Positions 25,286 to 34,927 of a stretch of DNA of 64,000 nt are shown one piece after another. The notes below the pieces were generated by a model. It was not told the origin of the DNA. It saw only the letters and a list, made by a program, of their open reading frames with translations, and did no database searches. Position numbers and translations under genes: made by a program. Source of the DNA: Maribacter zhoushanensis (GTDB lineage Bacteria > Bacteroidota > Bacteroidia > Flavobacteriales > Flavobacteriaceae); contig NZ_JARKMR010000004.1 in the NCBI RefSeq assembly GCF_029350975.1, positions 267,306-331,305 of the forward strand, in the 5' to 3' direction. Every line of letters begins with the position of its first letter. Within the stretch, counting starts at the first letter, position 1.

Positions 25286-26518
25286 ATGGATAATACATTT
25301 ATCTTTTACTGTATTCTTTTCATTCTAATTGCAGAGTTTATACTTGCTACGGTAATGAATTACCTGAACGCGAAGCGTTTTAAAGACCCCATCCCAGAAG
25401 ATTTAATTGACGTTTATAACTCTGATGAGTATGAGAAATCTCAAGCCTACAAACTAACTAATTATAAGTTTAGCGTTTTTACATCCATATTTTCGTTGTT
25501 GCTTATTTTGTCATTCTTATTATTTGGCGGATTTGCCTACGTAGATAGTATTGCCCAAAACCAGAGCGACAACATTATACTACAAGCTTTAATTTTCTTT
25601 GGTATCATTATGATTGGAAGCGATATTATCAATATTCCTTTTTCATACTACCAGACATTTGTAATCGAAGCAAAATTTGGGTTCAACAAAACGACCTTAT
25701 CAACTTTCTTTTTAGATAAATTAAAGCAATGGGCAATGACCATAATTGTAGGTGGTGCAATTCTATCTTTGGTGATTTGTTTTTTTCAATGGGCAGGAAC
25801 TAATTTTTGGTTATACACGTGGGCATTGGTTGCAGTCTTCACTTTATTCATGAATGTCTTCTACAGTAAACTAATTGTGCCATTGTTCAATAAGCAAGAA
25901 CCTTTAGAACCAGGCAGCTTAAAAGAAAAAATTGAAAATTACGCGGCACAAGTAGGCTTTGATCTTCAGAATATATTTGTCATTAACGGGTCTAAGAGAT
26001 CTACAAAAGCAAACGCCTATTTCTCAGGATTTGGAAAAGAAAAGCGAGTAACCTTATATGACACCTTAATAAATGATTTAGAAGAAGAAGAAATTGTTGC
26101 CGTACTTGCACATGAGATCGGGCATTACAAAAGAAAGCATATCATATATAATTTAGCGACCTCAATTCTACTAACCGGGTTAATGCTATTGGTCTTGTCG
26201 TTATTCATAAACAATCCTGAAGTTTCTTTGGCAATTGGTGTTGATAGACCTAGTTTTCATGCAGCACTGATCGGTTTTGGAATCTTATATAGTCCTATTT
26301 CTGAAATTACAGGATTGTTAATGAATCATTTTTCAAGAAAATTTGAGTATCAGGCAGATGACTATGCTAAAACTACATATGCAGCTTTACCATTGGTCAC
26401 TTCATTGAAAAAGCTATCAAAAAACAGTCTTAGCAACCTTACTCCACACCCGGCATATGTATTTATGCACTATTCTCACCCACCGTTAATCGATCGCATA
26501 CGTAATTTAAAGGCATAA
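25286..26518 (+). CDS. M48-family (Ste24-like) membrane zinc metalloprotease
   Basis: A 410-residue CAAX-protease-like M48A enzyme. It has several transmembrane helices in the first half, then H276-E-I-G-H280 (zinc ligands and catalytic Glu) and E354 in FEYQADDYA as the third ligand. The C-terminal HPAYVFMHYSHPP is typical of the subgroup. The active site faces a membrane cavity; bacterial members probably take part in membrane-protein quality control. The start is ATG 25286; an upstream in-frame TTG at 25271 is less likely. It is followed after 44 bp by the RelA/SpoT gene. Confidence 0.92.
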   Translation: MDNTFIFYCILFILIAEFILATVMNYLNAKRFKDPIPEDLIDVYNSDEYEKSQAYKLTNYKFSVFTSIFSLLLILSFLLFGGFAYVDSIAQNQSDNIILQALIFFGIIMIGSDIINIPFSYYQTFVIEAKFGFNKTTLSTFFLDKLKQWAMTIIVGGAILSLVICFFQWAGTNFWLYTWALVAVFTLFMNVFYSKLIVPLFNKQEPLEPGSLKEKIENYAAQVGFDLQNIFVINGSKRSTKANAYFSGFGKEKRVTLYDTLINDLEEEEIVAVLAHEIGHYKRKHIIYNLATSILLTGLMLLVLSLFINNPEVSLAIGVDRPSFHAALIGFGILYSPISEITGLLMNHFSRKFEYQADDYAKTTYAALPLVTSLKKLSKNSLSNLTPHPAYVFMHYSHPPLIDRIRNLKA

Positions 26519-26562
26519 TTTTTGTTGTGCATCATATAAGATTATCTTATTTTTAATCTAGT

Positions 26563-28767
26563 ATGACACAGGCAGCGATAGAAGAAGAAAATAAGCTTAT
26601 AGCTCAAGAGTACAAAGAGTTACTTCGAATTAGTTATCAAACATTGACAGATGATGATAAAAAACTAATACGAAGCGCTTTTGAGGTCGCTGTAGACGCG
26701 CATAAAACTCAACGAAGAAAATCTGGTGAAGCTTATATTTTTCACCCTATAGCAGTGGCTAAGATAGTAGCTTCCGAAATTGGACTTGATGCCGTTTCCA
26801 TAGCCTCTGCCCTATTACATGATGTCGTTGAAGATACCGAGTATACTTTAGATGATATTGACCGCATGTTCGGTGAAACCGTTGCCCGTATTGTTGACGG
26901 ACTCACAAAAATATCACATTTAAAGAAAGATATGAACATCTCGCAGCAAGCCGAGAATTTCAGAAAAATGCTTTTGACCTTAAATGATGATGTTCGTGTA
27001 ATCATTATAAAAATAGCAGATAGATACCATAATATGCTCACTATGGATTCTATGCCAGAGCATAAGCAAGTAAAGATAGCATCTGAAACTTTGTATATCT
27101 ACGCTCCCCTTGCACATAGAATTGGTCTCTACAACATTAAAACAGAATTAGAAGATTTAAGTTTAAAATATACAGAGCCAGAAGTTTACAACTCTATTAA
27201 AGACAAAATAGAAGACAGCAAAGAAGATCAGCAGGCTTATATTGATGCATTCTCTGGCACCATTGATAATTCACTTAAAAAAGAAGGACTCAATTACATT
27301 ATAAAAGGGAGGATGAAGTCTATCTTCTCTATGCGCAAAAAGATGATCGCCCAGAATGTAACTTTTGAGGAAATCTATGACAAGTTTGCAATTAGAATTA
27401 TTTATAAATCTGACCCGCAGAACGAAAAATTTCTTGCTTGGAAAATTTATTCAATAGTTACCGATCACTTCACCCCAAACCCTGTTAGATTAAGAGATTG
27501 GATATCCTCTCCTAAATCTACAGGTTATGAAGCTTTACACATTACCGTTATGGGACCAAAAGGCAAATGGGTAGAGGTTCAGATCAGAAGTGAACGAATG
27601 CATGAAATAGCTGAAAAAGGCTATGCGGCGCATTTTAAATACAAACATGGTGATCAAAAAGAACAAGGTATAGAGGTTTGGTTAAACAAACTGCAAGAAG
27701 CATTAGAGAACGCAAATACAAATGCAGTTGATTTTGTGGAGGAGTTTAAACTTAACCTGTACTCTAAAGAGATATTCGTATTCACACCTAAGGGAGAACT
27801 AAAATCCCTACCAAAAGGAGCTACTCCATTAGACTTTGCCTTCAATATACATACAGAAGTAGGTATGCGTACCAGAGGCGCAAAGGTCAATGGTAAATTA
27901 GTTCCTTTGAACACCACACTTTCAAGCGGAGATCAAGTAGAAATAATAACATCTAATCAAGCAAAACCAAATTCTAACTGGTTAGATTATGCCACAACTG
28001 CTAGAGCTAGGGCAAAAATTAAATCTGTTTTACGCGAAGAGAAAAAATCTGTTGCTGAGGATGGAAAAGAAATTTTACGCAGAAAATTAAAATCTCAAAA
28101 AATTTCGCTCAATGAAGACTCCATCAATAAAATGGTTTCCTTCTTTAAATTAAAGACAAGTCTAGATTTGTTTTATAGAGTTGGTATAGGTTCTATTGAC
28201 AATGCCATGATCAAAGACTTTGCTTCTTCTTATAGCAATGCATTCATTAGTTTCTTTAAGAATAGAATGCGAAAATCGCCTACACAAGAAGACATCAACA
28301 AAGATGAAATCACGGCCAAGTATGATATGCTTGTTTTTGGCAAAGAAGAAGAAAAATTGGAATACAAGTTATCTCAATGTTGTAACCCAATACCCGGTGA
28401 TGAAGTATTTGGTTTTGTAAGTGTATCTGAAGGAATTAAAGTGCACAAAAAGAACTGTCCAAATGCCATTTCGTTACAATCTAACTATGCCTATCGTATA
28501 ATTAGTGCCAAATGGATAGATTCATCTCAACAAGAATACCAAGCCGACATAGTCATGACAGGTATAGATAACTTAGGACTTGTTAATGATATTACAGAAG
28601 TTATTTCTGATATTATGCACGTGAATATGCGTAATTTAAATTTCAGCACAGATGGTGGTACGTTCAAAGGTAAGATTACCGTAGTGGTAAAAAACAAGGC
28701 AGTATTGAAAAAGCTGACCGATAATCTTATGAACATCAACGGTATTGATAAAGTTACTCGTATTTAG
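26563..28767 (+). CDS. Bifunctional RelA/SpoT-type (p)ppGpp synthetase/hydrolase
   Basis: A 734-residue long RSH protein of the stringent response. An intact hydrolase HD domain (H86-D87 in LLHDVVEDTEYT, residues about 45-200) is followed by the RelA_SpoT synthetase domain (about 255-365: FAIRIIYK, STGYEALHI, VEVQIRSERMHEIAE). A TGS domain (about 400-465), a conserved-cysteine region (CCNPIPGDEVFGFV) and a C-terminal ACT domain (about 655-734) complete it. Both catalytic halves look functional. The order RSH-fur-purA is typical of flavobacteria. It is cytosolic and ribosome-associated in homologues. Confidence 0.95.
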   Translation: MTQAAIEEENKLIAQEYKELLRISYQTLTDDDKKLIRSAFEVAVDAHKTQRRKSGEAYIFHPIAVAKIVASEIGLDAVSIASALLHDVVEDTEYTLDDIDRMFGETVARIVDGLTKISHLKKDMNISQQAENFRKMLLTLNDDVRVIIIKIADRYHNMLTMDSMPEHKQVKIASETLYIYAPLAHRIGLYNIKTELEDLSLKYTEPEVYNSIKDKIEDSKEDQQAYIDAFSGTIDNSLKKEGLNYIIKGRMKSIFSMRKKMIAQNVTFEEIYDKFAIRIIYKSDPQNEKFLAWKIYSIVTDHFTPNPVRLRDWISSPKSTGYEALHITVMGPKGKWVEVQIRSERMHEIAEKGYAAHFKYKHGDQKEQGIEVWLNKLQEALENANTNAVDFVEEFKLNLYSKEIFVFTPKGELKSLPKGATPLDFAFNIHTEVGMRTRGAKVNGKLVPLNTTLSSGDQVEIITSNQAKPNSNWLDYATTARARAKIKSVLREEKKSVAEDGKEILRRKLKSQKISLNEDSINKMVSFFKLKTSLDLFYRVGIGSIDNAMIKDFASSYSNAFISFFKNRMRKSPTQEDINKDEITAKYDMLVFGKEEEKLEYKLSQCCNPIPGDEVFGFVSVSEGIKVHKKNCPNAISLQSNYAYRIISAKWIDSSQQEYQADIVMTGIDNLGLVNDITEVISDIMHVNMRNLNFSTDGGTFKGKITVVVKNKAVLKKLTDNLMNINGIDKVTRI

Positions 28768-28791
28768 AAAAAGGAAATTAAAATTTAAATG

Positions 28792-28799
28792 TACCTTTG
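28792..28799 (+). promoter_or_regulatory. -7 promoter element of the Fur-family gene
   Basis: TACCTTTG matches TAnnTTTG, 18 bp upstream of the ATG at 28818. A TTTAG at 28763 may act as a poor -33. The box overlaps an in-frame TTG at 28797 and so argues against that codon as the start. Confidence 0.6.
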
Positions 28800-28817
28800 T
28801 GTATTAATGTAGTAAAT

Positions 28818-29288
28818 ATGTCTTCTGATAAAAATCAAGAAATTGTAAAAAACGTCTTCACCGCCTTTTTAGAGGACAAAGGACATAGAAAAACCCCTGA
28901 ACGTTACGCTATTCTTCAAGAGATTTACGAAAGTGACGAACATTTTGATATAGAGTCTCTATATATTAAAATGAAGAATAAAAACTATCGTGTTAGTAGA
29001 GCTACTTTATATAACACCATTGAACTTCTTTTAGATTGTAAATTGGTACGTAAGCATCAATTTGGAAAGAATCAGGCACAATATGAAAAATCATATTTTG
29101 ATCGTCAGCATGACCATGTTATACTTACCGATACGGGTGAGGTAATGGAGTTTTGTGACCCAAGAATACAGTCTATCAAAAAAACGATAGAAGAAGTTTT
29201 TGACATAACCATAAATACACATTCCCTATATTTTTACGGGACCAAAAATACTCCTGCTAAAAGTGCAGGCAAAAAAGAAATTAAATAA
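28818..29288 (+). CDS. Fur-family transcriptional regulator
   Basis: A 156-residue ferric-uptake-regulator-like protein. The winged helix (residues 1-85) contains [14 protein letters not shown] and the recognition-helix segment [14 protein letters not shown]. The dimerisation domain carries the metal-site HDH motif in [10 protein letters not shown]. The C-terminal CxxC pair that binds structural zinc in E. coli Fur is absent; the only Cys are in LLDCK and EFCDP. It could sense iron, zinc or peroxide. It has its own promoter between the RSH gene and purA, and purA follows after 25 bp. Confidence 0.9.
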   Translation: MSSDKNQEIVKNVFTAFLEDKGHRKTPERYAILQEIYESDEHFDIESLYIKMKNKNYRVSRATLYNTIELLLDCKLVRKHQFGKNQAQYEKSYFDRQHDHVILTDTGEVMEFCDPRIQSIKKTIEEVFDITINTHSLYFYGTKNTPAKSAGKKEIK

Positions 29289-29313
29289 AACTAACCAAGT
29301 ATATAAAATTTAG

Positions 29314-30585
29314 ATGGCAGTAGATTTATTGTTAGGCCTACAATGGGGTGACGAAGGAAAAGGAAAAATTGTTGATGTATTAACTAGAGATTACGACATT
29401 ATTGCACGTTTTCAAGGCGGTCCAAATGCTGGTCACACCTTAGAATTTGACGGTATTAAACACGTTCTTAGAACTATTCCTTCAGGAATTTTTCATAAAA
29501 AAGCAATGAACGTTATTGGTAACGGTGTTGTTATAGATCCGGTTGTTTTTGTAAAAGAACTTGAAGGTTTGGATCAGTTTGATATAGACTACAAGGCTAA
29601 ACTTATTATCTCTAGAAAAGCACATTTAATATTACCAACGCACCGTTTGTTAGATGCAGCATCTGAAGCATCTAAGGGTAAAGCAAAAATTGGTTCTACA
29701 TTAAAGGGTATTGGTCCAACTTATATGGACAAGACCGGTAGAAACGGTATGCGTATTGGAGATTTAGAACTGGATTCTTGGAAAGAAAAATACCGTCATT
29801 TAGCAGATAAACATGAAGCAATGATCAGCTTCTATAATGTTGATATTCAGTATGATTTAGAAGAAATGGAAGTAGAATTTTTTGATGCCGTAGAGCGTTT
29901 GAAAGAATTAACTTTTATTGATAGCGAAGAGTACTTGAATGAAGCTATAAAAGCAGGTAAAACTATATTGGCAGAAGGTGCTCAAGGATCTTTATTAGAT
30001 ATAGATTTTGGAACATACCCATTTGTTACATCATCTAACACTACTGCGGCAGGAGCTTGTACAGGTTTAGGTATTGCCCCTAATAAAGTAAAAGAGGTGT
30101 TTGGAATTTTCAAAGCATATACAACACGTGTAGGTTCTGGTCCATTTCCAACAGAATTGTTTGATGAAGTTGGAGCAGAAATGGCAAAAGTAGGTCATGA
30201 GTTTGGTGCGGTAACTGGTAGACCACGTCGTTGTGGCTGGTTAGATTTAGTAGCATTAAAATATGCTTGTCAAGTTAATGGTGTTACCCAGTTAAACATG
30301 ATGAAAGGCGATGTCCTTTCTGGTTTTGATAGCCTACAAGTTTGTACCGCATATGAATACAAAGGAAAAACAATAACTCATTTTCCATATAACATAGAAC
30401 CAGAAAATGTAACTCCTATTTATACTGAGTTCCCATGTTGGAAAGAAGATTTGACCAAAATGACTTCTGCAGATCAATTACCTAAAGAACTTAATGAGTA
30501 CATAGACTTTTTAGAAAAAGAATTAGAAGTGCCAATTAAAATTGTTTCTGTAGGTCCAGATAGAACACAGACAATTTTAAGATAA
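29314..30585 (+). CDS. purA: Adenylosuccinate synthetase
   Basis: PurA makes adenylosuccinate from IMP, Asp and GTP, the first committed AMP step. All motifs are present in 423 residues: the phosphate loop QWGDEGKGKIVD, GGPNAGHT with the catalytic His, STLKGIGPTYMDK, the LAEGAQGSLLDIDFGTYP strand, TTRVGSGPFPTE and GRPRRCGWLD. Cytosolic. It is followed by a strong terminator. Confidence 0.98.
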   Translation: MAVDLLLGLQWGDEGKGKIVDVLTRDYDIIARFQGGPNAGHTLEFDGIKHVLRTIPSGIFHKKAMNVIGNGVVIDPVVFVKELEGLDQFDIDYKAKLIISRKAHLILPTHRLLDAASEASKGKAKIGSTLKGIGPTYMDKTGRNGMRIGDLELDSWKEKYRHLADKHEAMISFYNVDIQYDLEEMEVEFFDAVERLKELTFIDSEEYLNEAIKAGKTILAEGAQGSLLDIDFGTYPFVTSSNTTAAGACTGLGIAPNKVKEVFGIFKAYTTRVGSGPFPTELFDEVGAEMAKVGHEFGAVTGRPRRCGWLDLVALKYACQVNGVTQLNMMKGDVLSGFDSLQVCTAYEYKGKTITHFPYNIEPENVTPIYTEFPCWKEDLTKMTSADQLPKELNEYIDFLEKELEVPIKIVSVGPDRTQTILR

Positions 30586-30621
30586 ACATCTAACGACCAA
30601 GAGAGGTTGTTCAACTTGCAG

Positions 30622-30667
30622 GAATGGCGATATAGGGAAATACCTTTATCGCCATTCTTTTTTTTTG
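30622..30667 (+). terminator. Intrinsic terminator of purA
   Basis: Stem GAATGGCGATA (30622-30632) with TATCGCCATTC (30647-30657), followed by a run of nine T. Confidence 0.92.
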
Positions 30668-30734
30668 TATTTTCAAGTCTGTGTAAAATGCACATTTTTA
30701 CAATTCAACAACAACTTAAACTACAAGGCAACAA

Positions 30735-31532
30735 ATGAAAATAACCTCATACGCCTCATTCTTATTTTTTCTTGTTTTAGCGTCAGCTTGCAAAACAGAA
30801 AAAAAAGATAAAGCAGAAGAACAAACCCGCACAGAACAAGAAAAAGAGAACGAATGGATAACTCTTTTTGACGGCACTACAACCAAAGGTTGGCGCGCCT
30901 ACAACGGCAAAGAACTACCACCAGGTTGGATTGCCAAAGACGGAGAATTACAGTTTGATACCGAATTAGGTATGGAACAAGATTATACGGGCGGTACGGA
31001 TATTATATACGGCGCAGAAGAGTTTGATAATTTTGAGCTCTATGTAGAATGGAAATTACCAAAGGGAGGAAACAGCGGCATTTTCTACCACCTAAAAGAA
31101 GGCTATGATAGTCCACCAGAAGTTGCTCCAGAATATCAATTGATTGATGATGAAAACTATGCTAGCATCCATAATATTACTGATTACAATATAAGCTTAG
31201 GTTACACCGAAAATCCGGAAGAATTAAAACCTCTTCAACAAACAGCTTCTGACTATGCCATGCACGCCGCAAATCCTGAAGGTAAAATATTGCATCCGGT
31301 TGGGGAATGGAATACTACAAGAATCATATTTACCCCAGAACAGGTAGAGCACTGGTTAAACGGCAAAAAAGTAGTTTCATTTGTACCTTGGGACGAAGCT
31401 TGGTATGAGAAAAAGAATTCGGACAAATGGAAAAACAGTGAGGATTATGGCAAGTTTAAAACTGGTTATATCGGTTTTCAAGACCATTCTAGTCCAATCT
31501 GGTTCAGAAATATAAAAATCAAAAAACTTTAA
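30735..31532 (+). CDS. DUF1080 (3-keto-disaccharide hydrolase domain) lipoprotein
   Basis: A 265-residue lipoprotein (signal ending LASAC). After a charged linker comes the concanavalin-like DUF1080 domain: WITLFDGTTTKGWRAYNG, then LYVEWKLPKGGNSGIFY, EYQLIDDENYA and a C-terminal IGFQDHSSPIWFRNIKIKKL. The domain is linked to glycoside breakdown through 3-keto-sugars. It precedes a Gfo/Idh/MocA oxidoreductase by 11 bp. The pair fits a route in which the oxidoreductase makes a 3-keto intermediate and the DUF1080 protein cleaves it (inference). Confidence 0.9.
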   Translation: MKITSYASFLFFLVLASACKTEKKDKAEEQTRTEQEKENEWITLFDGTTTKGWRAYNGKELPPGWIAKDGELQFDTELGMEQDYTGGTDIIYGAEEFDNFELYVEWKLPKGGNSGIFYHLKEGYDSPPEVAPEYQLIDDENYASIHNITDYNISLGYTENPEELKPLQQTASDYAMHAANPEGKILHPVGEWNTTRIIFTPEQVEHWLNGKKVVSFVPWDEAWYEKKNSDKWKNSEDYGKFKTGYIGFQDHSSPIWFRNIKIKKL

Positions 31533-31543
31533 CCACCACACCA

Positions 31544-32980
31544 ATGAATAAAAGAGACTTTTTAAAAAACGCAGCGGCATTGTCCACATTTGTATTATTA
31601 CCAACTGGGCTTTGGTCTTGTAAAAAAGAGGTGAAGAAATTAACTAGGCTAAAAACTGCACACATTGGTGTTGGCAATATGGGAGCCGAAGATTTAAAAG
31701 CAATATCATCTCATAGTAAAGTTGATGTCACCGTATTATGTGATGTTGACGCCAACAACTTAGCAGCTGCCAAAGAACTACATCCAAATGCAAAAACATA
31801 TAGCGACTATAGAGTAATGTTGAAAGAGATGGGCGATGAAATTGACGCCGTTGTGGTTTCTACTCCAGACCATACACACGCACCAGCTTCAATGATGGCA
31901 ATGGAAATGGATAAACCTGTATATTGCCAAAAACCACTAACCCATTATGTATCTGAAGCTAGAGCTATGAACAAGCTTGCCGAAGAAAAAGGCTTGGTGA
32001 CCCAAATGGGAATTCAAGTACATTCATTCTATGATTATAAGTTAGCAACTTTATTAATACAATCCGGCATAATAGGTAAAGTACATACTGTACGTGCATG
32101 GTCTCCAAAAGACTGGGGTTATGATGGAACCGAACCAACAGGGTCAGACCCCATCCCAGAATCACTAGATTGGAATTTATGGCTAGGAACCTCTGCAGAA
32201 AGACCGTATAAAGAAGGTTTTTATCACCCGGGCAACTGGAGAAAATTAGTAGATTATGGTTGTGGTACTTTAGGCGATATGGGCGTACATATTTTTGACA
32301 CTCCATATAATGCACTCGCTCTTAAGGTTCCAAAGACCATTAAGAATGAATGTAGGGAGCCAAACGGATTCGGTTTTCCACAGAAAAATATCGTAACCTA
32401 TGAATTCCCACAGACGGAATACACCGCAGAAACCTTAAAATGGGTTTGGTATGATGGTCCTGGCGCCCCAGAAGACCATGAAGATTTAATATTACCAGGT
32501 GCAAAGAATATAGCTTCTACTGAAGATACTTCAAAAGAATCAATGGAAGATAAAATGTCTTTAGATACCAAGGAAGCTAGTGAAGGCACATTACCAGATC
32601 AAGGTGCCATGTTCATTGGTGAAAAAGGAAGGTTATTGTTACCACATTTCATGCAACTACCAAAGAAGATTGTTGATGGGGAATATGTAGATATTACCGC
32701 AGAAATTGAAGCAGTAGAAAAAGCGAACAATATGGGTAAACCAATTAGAGATTATGATTTGGAAGGACCTAAACACTATCATCAGTTTGTAGATGCTTGC
32801 TTGGGTACGGATAAAACTACAGCTCCATTTTCATATGCATCTAGACTAACGGAAACTATTTTGCTGGGCGTTATTGCGGGTAGATTCCCTAACCAAGTAT
32901 TACATTGGGACAGTGAGAATGCAAAATTCGCCGAAGAAGAAGCAAATGCTTTTCTAGAAGGCGATTATAGAGATTTCTAA
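31544..32980 (+). CDS. Gfo/Idh/MocA-family oxidoreductase, exported
   Basis: A 478-residue NAD(P)-dependent sugar dehydrogenase-like protein. The N-terminus KRDFLKNAA followed by a hydrophobic stretch and Cys (GLWSC) looks like a Tat-type, possibly lipoprotein, signal; the second Arg of the canonical RR is Lys. The Rossmann fold has HIGVGNMGAEDL and LCDVD. The usual EKP motif reads C-Q-K-P. The C-terminal domain includes the inserted LPHFMQLPKKIVDGEYVDIT segment. It is exported already bound to cofactor if Tat is used. Same operon as the DUF1080 gene. Confidence 0.9.
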   Translation: MNKRDFLKNAAALSTFVLLPTGLWSCKKEVKKLTRLKTAHIGVGNMGAEDLKAISSHSKVDVTVLCDVDANNLAAAKELHPNAKTYSDYRVMLKEMGDEIDAVVVSTPDHTHAPASMMAMEMDKPVYCQKPLTHYVSEARAMNKLAEEKGLVTQMGIQVHSFYDYKLATLLIQSGIIGKVHTVRAWSPKDWGYDGTEPTGSDPIPESLDWNLWLGTSAERPYKEGFYHPGNWRKLVDYGCGTLGDMGVHIFDTPYNALALKVPKTIKNECREPNGFGFPQKNIVTYEFPQTEYTAETLKWVWYDGPGAPEDHEDLILPGAKNIASTEDTSKESMEDKMSLDTKEASEGTLPDQGAMFIGEKGRLLLPHFMQLPKKIVDGEYVDITAEIEAVEKANNMGKPIRDYDLEGPKHYHQFVDACLGTDKTTAPFSYASRLTETILLGVIAGRFPNQVLHWDSENAKFAEEEANAFLEGDYRDF

Positions 32981-32998
32981 ATTTTGATGTAAAATAAT

Positions 32999-33022
32999 AA
33001 AAACCACTTTCGGGTGGTTTTT
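32999..33022 (+). terminator. Intrinsic terminator of the DUF1080 / Gfo-Idh-MocA operon
   Basis: Stem AAACCAC (33001-33007), loop TTTCGG, GTGGTTT (33014-33020), then T-run. Confidence 0.85.
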
Positions 33023-33201
33023 TTATATCTCTACTATTCTGAATTTACCATACATATGTAAATTTAGATATATTTGAAAATGGACTAAAATATATGTTTT
33101 CATATTAAAATTACACGTCATCAAATCAAATAAAAGATGATACTTTTCACATTAAAATCCCAAAAATATCATAACCATGACAAGGCTCTTTTAAAATGTC
33201 C

Positions 33202-33209
33202 TATTTTTG
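33202..33209 (+). promoter_or_regulatory. -7 promoter element of the OstA-like gene
   Basis: TATTTTTG lies inside the longer open frame that begins at ATG 33137, and 14 bp before the TTG at 33224. It supports TTG 33224 as the true start. Confidence 0.6.
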
Positions 33210-33223
33210 AAAAAATTTTTAGG

Positions 33224-34927
33224 TTGAAAAAGATTTATTCCGTTGTTTTTTTATTCTTTACATGCATTCTTTTTGGCTATGCCCAACAGAATACTACCGA
33301 AGAAGAACCCAAACAAATTAATATCGTCTACGGTGCCAATTTCACCAAAAATGAAGCTGAATACCCTGGCGCATCTATATTTAGCAAAGACACCCGTCAA
33401 GTTCAATTTGAGCACCAAGGTGCAGATTTATGGTGCGATGTTGCCATCTATTACCAGTTAGAAAATAGATTAGAAGCTATTGGTAATGTTATTTTAAAGC
33501 AGGGCGATTCTGTTGAAATGACAAGCAAAAAAATTAATTATTTAGGCGATGTAAAATTGGCTAAAGCATGGGGAAATGTTGTCTTAACAAATTCTGACAT
33601 GACTTTAAGAACGGACACTTTGCGATTAGACCGTGAAAAACAAGAAGCTTTTTATCAAGATAACGGTACTGTAGTAGATTCAGCAAATACATTGACAAGT
33701 AAAATTGGCAAGTATTTTATGGAACTTAAAAAATATCAGTTCTTGGACAGTGTACATGTTAAAAACCCTGAATATACTTTAGACTCAGAACAATTAGACT
33801 ATTACACAAATTCTAAAAATGCCTATATGTATGGTCCGTCGACCATAAACGGGGAAACGTATAAGATATATTGTGAAAGAGGATTTTATGATACCAAAGT
33901 AGAAACCGGCTACGGAATTAAAAACACACGTATAGATTACAACAACAGAATTATTGAAGGTGATAGTGTGTACTTCAACAAAGCAGAGGAATTTGCATCT
34001 GCTACCAATAACATTACAGTAACAGACACTATTAATAACGGCATAATTAGAGCTCATTATGCCGAAGTATTTAAAGCTAAAGATTCTGTATTTGCAACGA
34101 GAAGAGCAGTATCTATTTCTGTTCAAGAAAGAGATTCTCTATTTGTTCATGGAGATACGTTAATGGTTACCGGTAAACCAGAAGATAGAGTGCTACGTGC
34201 TTTTAGAAATGCTAAATTCTACAAAACAGATTTAAGCGGTAAATGTGACAGCATACATTCAGAACAAAAAACGGGTATTACACAATTAATTAAGAACCCT
34301 ATTATTTGGAACGGTGCCAATCAAATGACAGGTGATAGCATTCATCTAAAATCGAACTTAGAAACGGAAAAGCTTGATTCTCTAAAAGTATTGAACAATG
34401 CCTTTATAATATCCCTAGACAGTGTTAGTATGACAGGATATAATCAAGCCAAAGGAATTAATTTATTCGGAAAGTTTATTGAAAACGAATTAAAGCTCAT
34501 AGACTTAGTTCAGAATACCGAGGTCGTTTATTATATGTATAATGATGATGACGAACTTATAGGTATAGATAAAACTGTTTGTAGTAAGATAAGAATTACA
34601 ATGGTAGAAAATGACATTGAAGACCTTACCTTTTACACAGACCCTGATGGCGATATTTTCCCCGAAAAGGATTTACCAAAAAACAGTAGAATTTTAAAAG
34701 GCTTTGTGTGGCGTGGTGATGAACGCATATTGACCAAAGACGATATTTTTGATGAAGATGACAATAATCTAAAACTCGTTGTTATTAATGGAATTGATAA
34801 CCCTATTGACATTGATGCCGAAGAACAACAACGAAGTCAAAACGAATCTGACCCTGTCAATAATACTCCTGCACAAAATAAAGCAACAGACCCTAAAAAG
34901 TCGGTAAAGCCTAAAAAGGTGAAATAG
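33224..34927 (+). CDS. OstA-like protein (LPS transport, LptA/LptD N-terminal family)
   Basis: A protein of about 567 residues with an OstA/LptA-like beta-jellyroll region made of repeated strands (VQFEHQGADLWCDVAIYY, then AIGNVILKQGDSVEMTSKKI). Such proteins bridge LPS across the periplasm. I prefer the TTG start at 33224: it yields a classic signal peptide (KKIYSVVFLFFTCILFGYAQ) and follows a promoter box. The in-frame ATG at 33137 would add 29 residues that do not look like a signal. The C-terminus is acidic, then Lys/Pro-rich (KKSVKPKKVK). The aminotransferase gene follows after a 9-bp gap covered by an inverted repeat. Confidence 0.85.
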   Translation: MKKIYSVVFLFFTCILFGYAQQNTTEEEPKQINIVYGANFTKNEAEYPGASIFSKDTRQVQFEHQGADLWCDVAIYYQLENRLEAIGNVILKQGDSVEMTSKKINYLGDVKLAKAWGNVVLTNSDMTLRTDTLRLDREKQEAFYQDNGTVVDSANTLTSKIGKYFMELKKYQFLDSVHVKNPEYTLDSEQLDYYTNSKNAYMYGPSTINGETYKIYCERGFYDTKVETGYGIKNTRIDYNNRIIEGDSVYFNKAEEFASATNNITVTDTINNGIIRAHYAEVFKAKDSVFATRRAVSISVQERDSLFVHGDTLMVTGKPEDRVLRAFRNAKFYKTDLSGKCDSIHSEQKTGITQLIKNPIIWNGANQMTGDSIHLKSNLETEKLDSLKVLNNAFIISLDSVSMTGYNQAKGINLFGKFIENELKLIDLVQNTEVVYYMYNDDDELIGIDKTVCSKIRITMVENDIEDLTFYTDPDGDIFPEKDLPKNSRILKGFVWRGDERILTKDDIFDEDDNNLKLVVINGIDNPIDIDAEEQQRSQNESDPVNNTPAQNKATDPKKSVKPKKVK

